Assembly: GCA_017938145.1 (NCBI GenBank)
Contig: JAGBCB010000041.1
Location: 1 to 64,000 of the forward strand
DNA: 64,000 nucleotides
Direction: 5' to 3'
DNA from: Lachnospiraceae bacterium
GTDB taxonomy: Bacteria; Bacillota; Clostridia; Lachnospirales; Lachnospiraceae
Below the pieces are notes generated by a model. The model worked only from the letters and a program-made list of their open reading frames with translations. It was not told where the DNA came from and made no database searches. Both the position numbers and the translations under genes were made by a program. Shown here piece by piece: positions 24,076 to 34,023 of the stretch; positions within the stretch are counted from its first letter, which is position 1, and every line of letters starts with the position of its first letter.

Positions 24076-25944
24076 TCATTTCTTCCCGAACGGAATTTTA
24101 TAGGTTGGTACAATATCCTTTACCATTTCCCTAACGCTTCCGGTTTCATCATATACGGCATCCTTTAATTCCATCAGGGCATCAAAGAATGCAATATCGT
24201 CCATTTCGATCGGACGTGCCACGGAAATACGGTTGTTTTCGGTGGTTTTTAAGCCTTCCTCTTCCATCAGGCGCTCTTCGTAAAGCTTTTCGCCCGGTCT
24301 TAAGCCGGTATATTCAATCATAATGTCTTCATTTGGTACATAACCGGAAAGACGGATTAAGTTCTTGGCGAGGTCCACAATCTTTACCGGTTCACCCATA
24401 TCCAGAACGAAGATTTCTCCGCCCTCTGCAAACGCGCCTGCTTCGAGTACCAGGGAAACCGCTTCCGGAATGGTCATGAAGTAACGGATGATGTCCGGAT
24501 GGGTTACGGTTACCGGACCGCCCTCTTTAATCTGCTTTTTGAACAGCGGAATTACACTGCCGTTGCTGCCGAGCACGTTACCAAAACGCACCGCCACAAA
24601 CTGTGTTTTGGAGCGGCGGCTGTAGGCCTGTACAATCATTTCGCAGATACGCTTGCTGGCACCCATGATATTGGTTGGGTTTACCGCCTTGTCGGTGGAA
24701 ATGAGAACAAAACGCTCTACGCCGTATTTGTCGGCTGCCTGCACGGTTTTGAGTGTTCCGAATACGTTGTTCTTGATTGCCTCGTTCGGGCTGTCTTCCA
24801 TTAAAGGAACATGCTTGTGTGCCGCTGCATGGAACACAATATTTGGCAGGTAGGTTTCAAAAATTTTGTTAATACGGTTAGTGTTACGAACCGAAGCAAT
24901 TAATACAATCAGGTTCAGTTTTGGATACTTACGCTTTAATTCCTGCTGGATTTCATAAGCGTTGTTTTCATAAATATCTACAATAATCAGTTTTTTGGGA
25001 CCTGCTGCCGCAATCTGACGGCAAAGCTCGCTGCCGATGCTTCCGCCACCGCCGGTAACTAAAACGGTCTGGTTCTTTACAAAGGCAGTAACCTTTTTCA
25101 TGTCTACCTTAACCGGCTCTCTGCCGAGTAAGTCTTCAATTTCTACATGACGGAGCTTGCTGACGCGGAGCTCGTTATTTACAAACTGGTACATGCCCGG
25201 CACCATTTTGATTTCGCAGCCGGTCTGGTTGCAGATGGTAGCAATTTCTGCAGTTTCTTTACGGGAAACCGATGGCATGGCAATGATAATTTCGTCGATG
25301 TTGTAACGGCTGGCAGCCTCAATGATGGAATTTCTTCCGCCGACAATCGGGAAGCCGCTGATGCTCTTGCCCTTTAATTCCGGATTGTCGTCGATGATAC
25401 AGCCGATTTCCTTATGTAAGTACTGGCTTGTCTTAATTTCGCGGATTAATAAATCTGCGGCGGAACCGGCACCTACAATCATAACGCGTGAAAGGTCTCC
25501 GCGCTTTTTATCGTCCCACTTGCTCTTAATACGGCGCAGAATGCGGTATGCAAAACGGGTACAAACCGTTGCTCCGACTAAAATTCCGGCATATAAAAAC
25601 CAGTAGCTGCGCGGCATTTTGATATCTGCCAGAGTAAGACCCAGCAGCTGGATTAAGGTTGCGGTAACACCTGCCAGAATAATACGTTGCAGTTCATACC
25701 AGCTGGCATACTTCCATACACTGCGGTATAAACGGAACAGCCAGTATACTGCCAGCACCATAATTATGTTTAGCGGCATAGTACGCCATACATTATCCAA
25801 ATAAATCTTGTCTATTTTTGTGATGGAAAAATCAAAGCGGATCCATAACGCCATGATAGATGCTACAAAAACTGATATTCCATCTAACATAATAAAGAAA
25901 AGTTGCTGAAAAATATTTTCTTTTTCTTTTATCCATCTCAACAT
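24076..25944 (-). CDS. capD: Membrane-bound nucleotide-sugar 4,6-dehydratase (CapD/PglF)
   Basis: This encodes 622 residues, started at MLRWIKEK after GGAGGG. Four or five N-terminal membrane segments (about residues 10-130) are followed by a CoA-binding-like Rossmann region (VMIVGAGSAADLL) and then the SDR catalytic domain with TGGGGSIGSELCRQ. It lacks the Tyr of the usual SDR YxxxK, as PglF-type enzymes do (VLISTDKAVNPTN). It makes UDP-4-keto-6-deoxy sugar from UDP-GlcNAc. With the aminotransferase and acyltransferase of this locus it would give a bacillosamine-type sugar. It is the last gene of the polysaccharide locus, and its base composition is clearly more GC-rich than the glycosyltransferase genes. 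Confidence 0.95.
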   Translation of the reverse strand: MLRWIKEKENIFQQLFFIMLDGISVFVASIMALWIRFDFSITKIDKIYLDNVWRTMPLNIIMVLAVYWLFRLYRSVWKYASWYELQRIILAGVTATLIQLLGLTLADIKMPRSYWFLYAGILVGATVCTRFAYRILRRIKSKWDDKKRGDLSRVMIVGAGSAADLLIREIKTSQYLHKEIGCIIDDNPELKGKSISGFPIVGGRNSIIEAASRYNIDEIIIAMPSVSRKETAEIATICNQTGCEIKMVPGMYQFVNNELRVSKLRHVEIEDLLGREPVKVDMKKVTAFVKNQTVLVTGGGGSIGSELCRQIAAAGPKKLIIVDIYENNAYEIQQELKRKYPKLNLIVLIASVRNTNRINKIFETYLPNIVFHAAAHKHVPLMEDSPNEAIKNNVFGTLKTVQAADKYGVERFVLISTDKAVNPTNIMGASKRICEMIVQAYSRRSKTQFVAVRFGNVLGSNGSVIPLFKKQIKEGGPVTVTHPDIIRYFMTIPEAVSLVLEAGAFAEGGEIFVLDMGEPVKIVDLAKNLIRLSGYVPNEDIMIEYTGLRPGEKLYEERLMEEEGLKTTENNRISVARPIEMDDIAFFDALMELKDAVYDETGSVREMVKDIVPTYKIPFGKK

Positions 25945-26079
25945 TTTTTCCCTCCGAATAAAATCCATAGATTACGCATCAGTTAGTAAATTACCATCAC
26001 AATATTACATTTATTCCTAGTAAAGCTCATTATATCCTTACTATTTGCTCTGTTCATTAAACCAACTATTACCTATATA

Positions 26080-27327
26080 CTAATCTCTTCTGAATAAGTC
26101 TCTGGTGTAAACCTTTTCTTCTACATCCGCCAGAATATCCTCGTAACGATTTGCCACGATAACATCGGAACGGTGCTTGAACTCCGCTAAATCGTTGACC
26201 ACAAGGGAGCCGAAGAAAGTGGTTCCATTCTCCAGGGTCGGCTCATAAATAATAACCTCTGCGCCCTTGGCCTTGATGCGCTTCATGACGCCCTGAATGG
26301 AGGACTGACGGAAGTTATCCGAGTTTGCCTTCATGGTAAGACGAAAAACACCCACGATAACCGGCTTCTCCAACGCTGCATCATAAGCGTTGGCACCCTC
26401 ATAGGAGTACGCACCAGCCTTTTGAAGAATACGGTCAGCAATAAAATCCTTACGGGTGCGGTTGGACTCTACGATGGCACCAATCATGTTCTGTGGCACG
26501 TTCTCGTAGTTGGCAAGCAGTTGCTTGGTGTCCTTGGGCAGACAGTAGCCACCGTAACCAAAAGAAGGATTGTTGTAATGGCTGCCAATACGCGGGTCAA
26601 GACCCACACCGGCGATAATCTGGCGAGTATTAAGTCCCTTCATCTCAGCATAGGTGTCCAACTCATTGAAAAAGCTGACACGAAGCGCCAGGTATGTATT
26701 TGCAAACAGTTTTACTGCTTCCGCCTCGGTAAATCCCATAAACAATGTGTCGATGTCTTGTTTGATAGCACCCTGTTGCAGAAGCTCTGCAAAAATATGT
26801 GCAGCCTTTACCAGCCGCTCATCGTTAAGGTCGGTACCCACAATAATACGGGACGGATACAGGTTGTCGTACAGTGCCTTGCTCTCACGCAGGAACTCCG
26901 GACTGAACAGAATGTTCTTGCAGCCGGTCTTCTTACGGATGCTCTCGGTATACCCCACCGGAATGGTAGACTTGATTACCATGATAGCATCTGGATTATA
27001 CTCCATAACCAGCTTGATAACCGCTTCTACTGCAGAAGTGTCGAAATAATTCTTCGCACTGTCGTAGTTGGTAGGAGCCGCAATCACAACGAAATCGGCA
27101 TCTGTGTAAGCTTCCTTCGCATCTAAGGTTGCTACCAGATTTAAATCCTTGGTGGCCAAATATTCTTCAATATAATCATCCTGAATCGGTGATTTCTTAT
27201 TGTTTATTAACTCTACTTTTTCCGGTACAATATCCACAGCCATAACCTGATTATGCTGAGCCAACAAGGTAGCAATGGAAAGACCGACGTAACCGGTGCC
27301 GGCAACTGCGATTTTGTAGTTGGACAT
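26080..27327 (-). CDS. ugd: UDP-glucose 6-dehydrogenase
   Basis: This encodes 415 residues. The N-terminal NAD-binding motif is [15 protein letters not shown], and the catalytic region has [15 protein letters not shown] and [12 protein letters not shown] with the active-site Cys. It oxidises UDP-glucose to UDP-glucuronate. Length and motifs match the short Ugd subfamily (Streptococcus HasB-like). An AGGAGAG precedes the ATG. It lies 65 bases past the NeuB-family gene and 135 bases before capD. A separate WecC-type dehydrogenase is present in the same locus, so two uronic acids may be made. Confidence 0.96.
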   Translation of the reverse strand: MSNYKIAVAGTGYVGLSIATLLAQHNQVMAVDIVPEKVELINNKKSPIQDDYIEEYLATKDLNLVATLDAKEAYTDADFVVIAAPTNYDSAKNYFDTSAVEAVIKLVMEYNPDAIMVIKSTIPVGYTESIRKKTGCKNILFSPEFLRESKALYDNLYPSRIIVGTDLNDERLVKAAHIFAELLQQGAIKQDIDTLFMGFTEAEAVKLFANTYLALRVSFFNELDTYAEMKGLNTRQIIAGVGLDPRIGSHYNNPSFGYGGYCLPKDTKQLLANYENVPQNMIGAIVESNRTRKDFIADRILQKAGAYSYEGANAYDAALEKPVIVGVFRLTMKANSDNFRQSSIQGVMKRIKAKGAEVIIYEPTLENGTTFFGSLVVNDLAEFKHRSDVIVANRYEDILADVEEKVYTRDLFRRD

Positions 27328-27391
27328 TCGTTTACTCTCCTTTACTCAACTATTTGTGTTTTTATGCTTTATTACATCATACTAATTATTT

Positions 27392-28501
27392 TTAATCCAT
27401 TGTTAGGATATCTTCCCATTTAATGGAACATCCCTTTTTTACAGCCTTAACAACCCTTACATGATTATTTAATAACATTTCATAATGTATAGGTTCAATA
27501 CCTCTACTTTCATTTCCTGGTCTTAAAATAGCTGTATTTTGTGTACTAATTACATCTCCTGCGCGCAAATCTTCAGTTGCGAAAACACATCTATACGCAT
27601 ATTTTCTCAAATTTTCTTCTACTTCAATTACCATCTTTTGTGAAGTTCCTAATGTTTCTTGATGAATAAATTGTTGTTTTTCATCATCAGACATATTTTC
27701 TACTTTTCTTATTGCTAAACACATTTCGGCTAACTGTTCAGGATTAACAGCAAAGGAATGATCTGCTCCTGGTAAATTTTTGTCAATAGTAAAATGCTTT
27801 TCGATAATTTTGGCTCCTAACGCCACCGCAGTCACAGGTGCTGCAACCGGATCTTCTGTATGATCCGAATAACCAATAATTACATTTGGAAAAGCTTGCT
27901 TATACATTTGAATTATGCGTAAATTACACTCACTTAACGGTGTTGGATACTTTGCAACACAATGCATTAATCCAATCTTATCATTTCCTACTTCACTTAT
28001 AGCACGAATTGCGATATCTACATCCGACAAGTATGCACCTGCTGATGAAAAAATAACTGGTTTTTTATATTTAGCAACATGTTTTAACAAAGGAATATGA
28101 GTAATTGCATATGAAGCCATCTTAAATGAATCAACATTTTGATTATTTAATATATCCGCTCCATCTTCGTCGCAAACGGTACATAAAAAACCAATTCCTT
28201 TAGAATCACAATACTGCATAAGCTTGGGAATCCATTCATATGGCAATTCAGTACCTTTTAATATCTCATTAATTGGCTTTACCTGACCTGCAGCAGTTGT
28301 ATAATCTCCCGCATTAGGTGTATACATTTTATCTGCCCTAAATAACTGAAACTTAACAATATCAGCCTTTGCGGCGACTGCTACATCTATTAATTGAAGT
28401 GCCTGATCATATTTCCCATCATGATTTATTCCTGCTTCAGCTATAATAAGTGTTCTACTGTTATTTGAAACTTTTTTACCACCAATAATTAGTTCTTTCA
28501 T
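27392..28501 (-). CDS. spsE: NeuB/SpsE-family nonulosonic acid synthase
   Basis: This encodes 369 residues, started at MKELIIGG (a GTG five codons earlier is less likely). The N-terminal TIM barrel has AEAGINHDGKYDQALQLID, KFQLFRADKMYT, the sheet motif FSSAGAYLSDV and EKHFTIDKNLPGADH, followed by a C-terminal SAF/antifreeze-like domain (RCVFATEDLRAGDVISTQN). NeuB enzymes condense a 6-carbon sugar with PEP to sialic, legionaminic or pseudaminic acid. The order beside SpsF-, GNAT- and SpsG-type genes resembles the Bacillus spore-coat spsDEFG set, favouring legionaminic-acid-like chemistry. The exact product cannot be read from sequence. Confidence 0.92.
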   Translation of the reverse strand: MKELIIGGKKVSNNSRTLIIAEAGINHDGKYDQALQLIDVAVAAKADIVKFQLFRADKMYTPNAGDYTTAAGQVKPINEILKGTELPYEWIPKLMQYCDSKGIGFLCTVCDEDGADILNNQNVDSFKMASYAITHIPLLKHVAKYKKPVIFSSAGAYLSDVDIAIRAISEVGNDKIGLMHCVAKYPTPLSECNLRIIQMYKQAFPNVIIGYSDHTEDPVAAPVTAVALGAKIIEKHFTIDKNLPGADHSFAVNPEQLAEMCLAIRKVENMSDDEKQQFIHQETLGTSQKMVIEVEENLRKYAYRCVFATEDLRAGDVISTQNTAILRPGNESRGIEPIHYEMLLNNHVRVVKAVKKGCSIKWEDILTMD

Positions 28502-28516
28502 AATTAAATTCTCCAC

Positions 28517-29245
28517 TTAATAATTTGTTACTTTTTGCTTTACATGTTTATTACTCTCCAAAACGGTTGGATTATCAGATATATACTGTAAGACATCATC
28601 CAGCGTAAAATCTGAATTTATTGGATAAAGAGCTTCATATATTTCTTTTACCAACCTGTAATCTTCTTCTGTATCTGTGGTTAGCCGAATATTCTCATGG
28701 TTGTACTTACCTGACTGCGGTTTATTCCACTTAAATTTATTTCCGGATCGATACATAAATAGTGTAACATGCTCTCTACATTCATCATCCACAGCTTCTC
28801 GCCAAGCGCTACTTAATGCCTCATAACTAAATAGTTCTATAGCCGTGCCTAACGGCATACCTTGCGCATAATAAACATAATCATAAGAGTTTGACATATA
28901 ATATTCTATACCTTCGTCAATAATACTCGGATCAAACAAAGCATTATCAGCTGTCATTCTAATTATCAATTCCGATTTATATTCTGTTGTACATTTGTAA
29001 AAACGATCTAACACATCTTTTTCACTACCTCTAAAATACTTATAATTTCTTATTTCACAAAATTCTTGTACAACATCATCTGCCAAGGAATCCGAAGTTG
29101 CTACAATAACTTCATCAACATTATTACATTTCTTAGCACGTTCTACAATCTGCTCCAACATAGGAAGTCCACATAATGGTTTTAATATTTTACCTGGTAA
29201 CCTAGTGGAACCCATTCTTGCCTGAATAACTATATGTGTTTTCAT
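28517..29245 (-). CDS. spsF: SpsF-type cytidylyltransferase
   Basis: This encodes 242 residues and is a nucleotidyltransferase with IQARMGSTRLPGKILKPLCG at the N-terminus and DEVIVATSDSLADD, the SpsF/KdsB-like pattern. SpsF-type enzymes are thought to activate a nonulosonic acid as its CMP form for transfer. It stands directly between the NeuB-family gene and the GNAT gene, with about 4-15 base gaps, so the set is likely one operon. Confidence 0.92.
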   Translation of the reverse strand: MKTHIVIQARMGSTRLPGKILKPLCGLPMLEQIVERAKKCNNVDEVIVATSDSLADDVVQEFCEIRNYKYFRGSEKDVLDRFYKCTTEYKSELIIRMTADNALFDPSIIDEGIEYYMSNSYDYVYYAQGMPLGTAIELFSYEALSSAWREAVDDECREHVTLFMYRSGNKFKWNKPQSGKYNHENIRLTTDTEEDYRLVKEIYEALYPINSDFTLDDVLQYISDNPTVLESNKHVKQKVTNY

Positions 29246-29249
29246 TGAT

Positions 29250-29987
29250 TTATCCTTTCTTTACAATATGATAAATACTATTAATCTTATTAATCTTAAA
29301 CCCTTGCTTAAAATAAAAATTTATCGCTGCTATATTAGAAACTTGCGTTCCAACATACACAATAGGGACACCTTTACCGTTCAAATAATTATCTAAAGCA
29401 GTAAACATATAATTACCAATTCCCTTACTTTGATAATTTTTGTTTACAACTGTTAGCTCAATTGTAACCGACTCATTACCATTGTGCGAAAACAAAATAA
29501 ACCCAACAATTTTTTCATCAACCTTTGCTAATACATAATATTTATCTTCTTTACGAAATGCATTAGCAATCCAATTATGATAAAGTTTAAATCGCTGTTC
29601 TCCCAGTCGCTCATCATTAAAGAAACGGGAGTACTTAAAATTTTGAGCCAAACTAACTACTTGTTCATTAGGCTCAAGGTTATTTGTTATTTCAATAGTT
29701 ATATCATCTCTTAAATTCAAGTTGTGTTTTTCAATATTTTTTTTCAAATTCATATTTATATCTGCTAGAAAAGAATATTTTCCTAATAATTGAGGAATTT
29801 TATAGTTAATACAATTTTGATTATCTTGATTAATAACCGTAAAAAATAATCTATCTTTATCATTTACGAAGTCAACGATTTTCTCCAATTGCTCGATCTC
29901 TGAAATTGTACATTTATATGAATCTATTCCAAAAAAATCTGTATCCCACTCTAATTCATGTATTTCATCTAAATTATTATTTTCCAT
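29250..29987 (-). CDS. GNAT acetyltransferase (SpsD-like)
   Basis: This encodes 245 residues. I prefer the ATG at 29987, which is 9 bases after AGGAGG; the ATG six bases upstream is too close. The C-terminal half is a GNAT fold with KYYVLAKVDEKIVGFILF, VTIELTVVNKNYQSKGIG and YFKQGFKIN, where the NxxYQSKGIG loop binds acetyl-CoA. The N-terminal half (LEWDTDFFGID) resembles the WecD/SpsD sugar-amine acetyltransferases. It probably N-acetylates the 4-amino sugar on the way to the nonulosonic acid. Confidence 0.85.
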   Translation of the reverse strand: MENNNLDEIHELEWDTDFFGIDSYKCTISEIEQLEKIVDFVNDKDRLFFTVINQDNQNCINYKIPQLLGKYSFLADINMNLKKNIEKHNLNLRDDITIEITNNLEPNEQVVSLAQNFKYSRFFNDERLGEQRFKLYHNWIANAFRKEDKYYVLAKVDEKIVGFILFSHNGNESVTIELTVVNKNYQSKGIGNYMFTALDNYLNGKGVPIVYVGTQVSNIAAINFYFKQGFKINKINSIYHIVKKG

Positions 29988-30000
29988 TCTCATCTGCCTC

Positions 30001-30972
30001 CTATAGCAATTGTTTAATAACATTCAATACATTTTCAATACCATTGACAGAAACATACTTTTTCTGCAAATTACTCATTTGTAATCTTACTTCTTGTTTC
30101 TTTATTTTATTAAATAATTTAACAACTGCTTCTTCCAACTCTGTTTCAGCACAATTTATAAATTCACATGCACCCTCATCAAAAAATTTTTTTGCCGTTA
30201 TATTCTGATGCTCTACTTGACATAATACAATGCATGGTGTTCCTATATATGCTGCTTCAAATAAAGTAATTCCCCCAGATATTAGCGCTATATCTGCCGA
30301 ATATAAATATTCAGATAAATCATTACAATTTTCTAACACCTGCACATTCTTGTACATCTGTCCAAAAGATTTTATTTTCTCTTTATTTTGATAGTTTGGA
30401 CCGATAACCACAAAAAACTGAACACTAGGATATTTGCTAAAAAGGAATTCTAATTTTAAAGTGTATTCTTTAGGATCTGAACCGCCAAATGTTACTAATA
30501 CTTTTTCTATTCTATCATTTATTAACTTTTTCATTTTTGCCCTATTTTCAACATTTTTTGTGAATATCATATATTCATGACCTTTTAATAGTTTTTTGGT
30601 TTCTGGCAAAGATGGTACGATTGCATTAATTACAACATCTACATTCGAAACACCACTTCCTCTATCATCAAAAGAAATTACCGTGTCTATGTATTTTTTT
30701 ATTATGACAATTTCCTTACTATCAGTGTCTAATCTATCTATCACTAATAATTTTGGTTTATTATTTTTAAGATAAGCTAACACATCATTAAACTCATTAT
30801 ACACTACATACGGGATTTCATTAAACTTTAGTAATTCTTTTGTTTCAAGATCATCATTAATAGCAAAACAAACTTGGTATATTTTACTCAATTTATGAAA
30901 CAAATTAATCTGCCTAAAAATATGCCCCATTCCTATATCATGGCCACCCATGGTCCAAATAAGTATATCCAT
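30001..30972 (-). CDS. spsG: PseG/SpsG-like UDP-sugar hydrolase
   Basis: This encodes 323 residues. The GT28-like fold shows GGHDIGMGHIFRQINLFHKL with the Gly-rich, His-bearing N-terminal loop, FGGSDPKEYTLKL in the middle and SGGITLFEAAYIGTPCIVL near the C-terminus, as in PseG and SpsG. These enzymes remove UDP from the diacetamido sugar before the NeuB step. A perfect 15-base hairpin separates it from the WecB gene. Confidence 0.9.
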   Translation of the reverse strand: MDILIWTMGGHDIGMGHIFRQINLFHKLSKIYQVCFAINDDLETKELLKFNEIPYVVYNEFNDVLAYLKNNKPKLLVIDRLDTDSKEIVIIKKYIDTVISFDDRGSGVSNVDVVINAIVPSLPETKKLLKGHEYMIFTKNVENRAKMKKLINDRIEKVLVTFGGSDPKEYTLKLEFLFSKYPSVQFFVVIGPNYQNKEKIKSFGQMYKNVQVLENCNDLSEYLYSADIALISGGITLFEAAYIGTPCIVLCQVEHQNITAKKFFDEGACEFINCAETELEEAVVKLFNKIKKQEVRLQMSNLQKKYVSVNGIENVLNVIKQLL

Positions 30973-30985
30973 ATCTGCCCTCTTA

Positions 30986-31031
30986 ACACATCATATTTGC
31001 TCTCACTGCATATAGTGCAAATATGATGTGT
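30986..31031. promoter_or_regulatory. Long perfect hairpin inside the polysaccharide operon
   Basis: A 15-base perfect stem (30986-31000 with 31017-31031) with further inner pairing (CACT with AGTG) lies between the wecB stop and the start of the PseG-like gene. No T run follows on the minus strand, so it is more likely a processing, stability or boundary element than a terminator. Confidence 0.65.
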
Positions 31032-31038
31032 TTATTCT

Positions 31039-32130
31039 TTATTTTTCTAAAATATCAGCTATTCGTTTAGATGCATTTCCATCACCATACGGATTGCTTG
31101 CTTTAGACATTTTTTCATACTCTTGACTGTCTTCTAATAAAAGCTTAAAACTACTATAAATTGATTCCTCCTCGGTTCCAACAAGTTTTAACGTACCCGC
31201 CTGTATACCTTCTGGTCTCTCAGTAGTATCACGCATTACAAGAACAGGTTTTCCTAAAGATGGAGCTTCCTCTTGTATCCCACCACTATCAGTCAAAATC
31301 AAGTAACTCCTAGCTAAGAAATTATGAAAGTCTAATACTTCTAAGGGTTCAATAATCCTAATTCGTTCACAATCTCCTAATTCTTCATCTGCAGCTTGTC
31401 TAACTACTGGATTCATATGTATTGGATATATAGCCTTTACGTCTGAATGCTCGTCCATCACACGTCGAATAGCACGAAACATATTATGCATTGGAGCTCC
31501 TAGATTTTCTCGTCTATGTGCTGTTATCATAATTAATCGGCTATCTTTTGCCCATTCCAATTCAGGATGAACATAATTCTCTTTAACAGTTGTTTTTAAT
31601 GCATCTATTGCAGTGTTTCCAGTAACAAAAATAGTAGCAGGATTCTTTCCTTCCTTTAATAAATTCTCCTTAGACAATTCTGTTGGCGCAAAATTATACG
31701 AAGAAATTATTGATACTGCTTGTCTATTGAACTCCTCTGGATATGGACTATATATATTATACGTTCTCAATCCTGCTTCAACATGACCTACTGGTATTTG
31801 CATATAAAAACAGGCTAATGCTGTAACAAAAGTTGTAGAAGTGTCTCCATGAACCAAGACAACATCTGGCATTTCTTTTTCTAGCACTTGCTTAATTTTT
31901 GTTAAAATATTCGTTGTCACATCGAATAAGGTCTGCTTGTCCTTCATAATTGACAGGTCATAATCTGGGATTACTTCAAATGCATTAAGCACTTGATCTA
32001 ACATCTGTCGATGCTGTCCTGTCACACAAACAACAGTATTGAGTGATTCTCTTTTTTTTAATTCTTTTACCAACGGACACATTTTTATCGCTTCTGGACG
32101 AGTACCAAACACAAGCATTACTTTTTTCAT
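31039..32130 (-). CDS. wecB: UDP-GlcNAc 2-epimerase (non-hydrolysing)
   Basis: This encodes 363 residues. The N-terminus VMLVFGTRPEAIKMCPLVKEL, HGDTSTTFVTALACFY, HVEAGLRTYN, TAHRRENLG and DSGGIQEEAPSLGKPVLVMRD are diagnostic for the epimerase. It makes UDP-ManNAc, the substrate for the WecC-type dehydrogenase next to it. GGTGG precedes the ATG. Together they supply UDP-ManNAcA. Confidence 0.97.
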   Translation of the reverse strand: MKKVMLVFGTRPEAIKMCPLVKELKKRESLNTVVCVTGQHRQMLDQVLNAFEVIPDYDLSIMKDKQTLFDVTTNILTKIKQVLEKEMPDVVLVHGDTSTTFVTALACFYMQIPVGHVEAGLRTYNIYSPYPEEFNRQAVSIISSYNFAPTELSKENLLKEGKNPATIFVTGNTAIDALKTTVKENYVHPELEWAKDSRLIMITAHRRENLGAPMHNMFRAIRRVMDEHSDVKAIYPIHMNPVVRQAADEELGDCERIRIIEPLEVLDFHNFLARSYLILTDSGGIQEEAPSLGKPVLVMRDTTERPEGIQAGTLKLVGTEEESIYSSFKLLLEDSQEYEKMSKASNPYGDGNASKRIADILEK

Positions 32131-32149
32131 TTTACCACCTACCTCTTAC

Positions 32150-33370
32150 TTACAATCTATAAGTGCCTGGCAAATCACAGCATTTCCGAGTATCAAATAC
32201 AATTTTCCCTTCTAATTTACTCATATTTTCTTTAATATGATCGTGATTTACCATGATTACAACCAATTCTGTATCTTCTAAAAATTTATCAAAGTCATGA
32301 TATTGATTAGGGACCAAATCCTTTTCAAAATAAGGATCATATGTTTTCAATGGCTCTGCTAAATGACGTTCTTGACTCTCTAAAAGTTGAATTGTCGGAG
32401 ATTCTCGTGGATCATCAACATTCTCCTTATATGACAATCCATATAGTCCCACTTTAGAAAAGTCATGAATATTATTTTCTTTCATAATCTCATAAATCCT
32501 ATTAAGCACAAAATCTGGCATGCCATCATTTGTTTTCATGGACTCATCAATTACTTTTGCAAGGCTAGGATAATCCCCAACAAGGAACCATGGGTCTACA
32601 GAAATGCAATGCCCACCAACACCTGGTCCAGGTTGTAAAATATTTACCCTTGGATGCATATTACATATCTTTATAATTTCATAAACATCCATATTATCGT
32701 GACGACAAATTTTCGCCAGTTCATTTGCAAATGCAATATTTACAGCTCTGAATGTATTTTCAACTACCTTTGTCATTTCCGCTGTTCTTATATCTGTCAC
32801 AATAATATCACCTTGGCAAAAAGATGCATATATCTTTTTGATTTTTTCTCCTATTTCTTTACTATCAGCACCAATCGTTCTATTATTATGTAAAAGTTCA
32901 TATACCATATTTCCTGGAATAATACGTTCCGGAGCATGAACCAAATTAATATCTTCACCAATTTTAAACCCATTTTCTTCAATAACTGGTCGTATAAACT
33001 TATCAATTGTACCAGGAGAAACCGTAGATTCAACAACTACAGTTGCACCTTTTGGACATACTCCCATTATTGTTTTCACTGCTGCAACAACATATCCTGC
33101 ATCCACTTTCTTGCTAAATTTATCATACGGCGTTGGAACTGACACAATATAGGTATCTGTTACTTGATATTCTGTTGTAAATTTAATTCCAGATTTTACA
33201 GCTTCAGCAAATAATTCATCTAACCCTTTTTCTTTAAAAGTTGTTTTACCTTCATTAAGAGTTTTTACTACCTCCTTGTTATAATCCGTACCAATTACTT
33301 CAACACCATGAGACGCAAGCATAAGCGCTGTTGGTAAACCGATATAACCTAATCCTACTACATTAATCAT
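32150..33370 (-). CDS. wecC: UDP-ManNAc dehydrogenase
   Basis: This encodes 406 residues, started at MINVVGLGYIGLPTALML after GAGGTAG; the ORF has an in-frame start six codons upstream that is less likely. NAD motif, STVSPGT, HAPERIIPG and PGVGGHCISVDPWFL (active-site Cys) match WecC. It oxidises UDP-ManNAc to UDP-ManNAcA. It lies 20 bases before wecB and follows a serine-acetyltransferase-like gene. Confidence 0.96.
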   Translation of the reverse strand: MINVVGLGYIGLPTALMLASHGVEVIGTDYNKEVVKTLNEGKTTFKEKGLDELFAEAVKSGIKFTTEYQVTDTYIVSVPTPYDKFSKKVDAGYVVAAVKTIMGVCPKGATVVVESTVSPGTIDKFIRPVIEENGFKIGEDINLVHAPERIIPGNMVYELLHNNRTIGADSKEIGEKIKKIYASFCQGDIIVTDIRTAEMTKVVENTFRAVNIAFANELAKICRHDNMDVYEIIKICNMHPRVNILQPGPGVGGHCISVDPWFLVGDYPSLAKVIDESMKTNDGMPDFVLNRIYEIMKENNIHDFSKVGLYGLSYKENVDDPRESPTIQLLESQERHLAEPLKTYDPYFEKDLVPNQYHDFDKFLEDTELVVIMVNHDHIKENMSKLEGKIVFDTRKCCDLPGTYRL

Positions 33371-33471
33371 CTTTTCTACCTCATACAATTCTAAATAAAA
33401 TCGTATTTCCTTTCTTTTATATAATTTTGTTTTTTACTTCAGTATGTAGACAACCGAAATAATCATTACTA

Positions 33472-34023
33472 TTACTCCCTATGCAAAGGATTTTTCTCAT
33501 TGACAGAAATAAGCTTTGCCGGAACTCCTCCCACGACAGCTCCTTTCTCATAAATAGATTTAGTCACTACTGCATTCGCTCCAATCATCACATCATCAGC
33601 AATGCATATATTTCCAAATATCTTTGCTCCAGGACCAATATATACATTAGAACCAATTTCCGGACATTTTCCATCAATACTTTGTCCTATATTTACTCCC
33701 TGATGAATGTCACACCAATCCCCAATTTTACAATTTGGATTGATAATTATTCCACCGCAAATATGATTAATTCTTAAACCAGCTCCAAATACATTTGCAG
33801 GAATAGAAAATGAATATTTCATCCCTAATCTATGATGTAGCCACTTATACCACGCATACATTATCTTATTTGATTTAGTATTATAATAATACTCATACTT
33901 GCGTAGACAAATCTCATATTTCCATTCTTCATCCCCAAACACTCTAGGATGGTTATACATTTTTTTGAGTGCTTTTTTATCGGCTTCTAAGTATCTTTTC
34001 AATTCTTTTTTATCTTTTATCAT
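33472..34023 (-). CDS. Hexapeptide-repeat acyltransferase (serine acetyltransferase type)
   Basis: This encodes 183 residues. The first Met of the frame lies inside the Wzx gene; I chose MIKDKKEL. The C-terminal left-handed helix repeats (GGIIINPNCKIGDWCDIHQG, GSNVYIGPGAKIFGNI, ADDVMIGANAVVTKSI) match CysE-like sugar O-acetyltransferases. Within a glycan locus it most likely O-acetylates a sugar residue. It overlaps the end of the flippase gene by 14 bases. Confidence 0.9.
   Translation of the reverse strand: MIKDKKELKRYLEADKKALKKMYNHPRVFGDEEWKYEICLRKYEYYYNTKSNKIMYAWYKWLHHRLGMKYSFSIPANVFGAGLRINHICGGIIINPNCKIGDWCDIHQGVNIGQSIDGKCPEIGSNVYIGPGAKIFGNICIADDVMIGANAVVTKSIYEKGAVVGGVPAKLISVNEKNPLHRE

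Noticed and set aside
26422-27126. Plus-strand frame of 234 codons opposite ugd
   Set aside because: It shadows the clear ugd gene, has no ribosome binding site and no recognisable motif.
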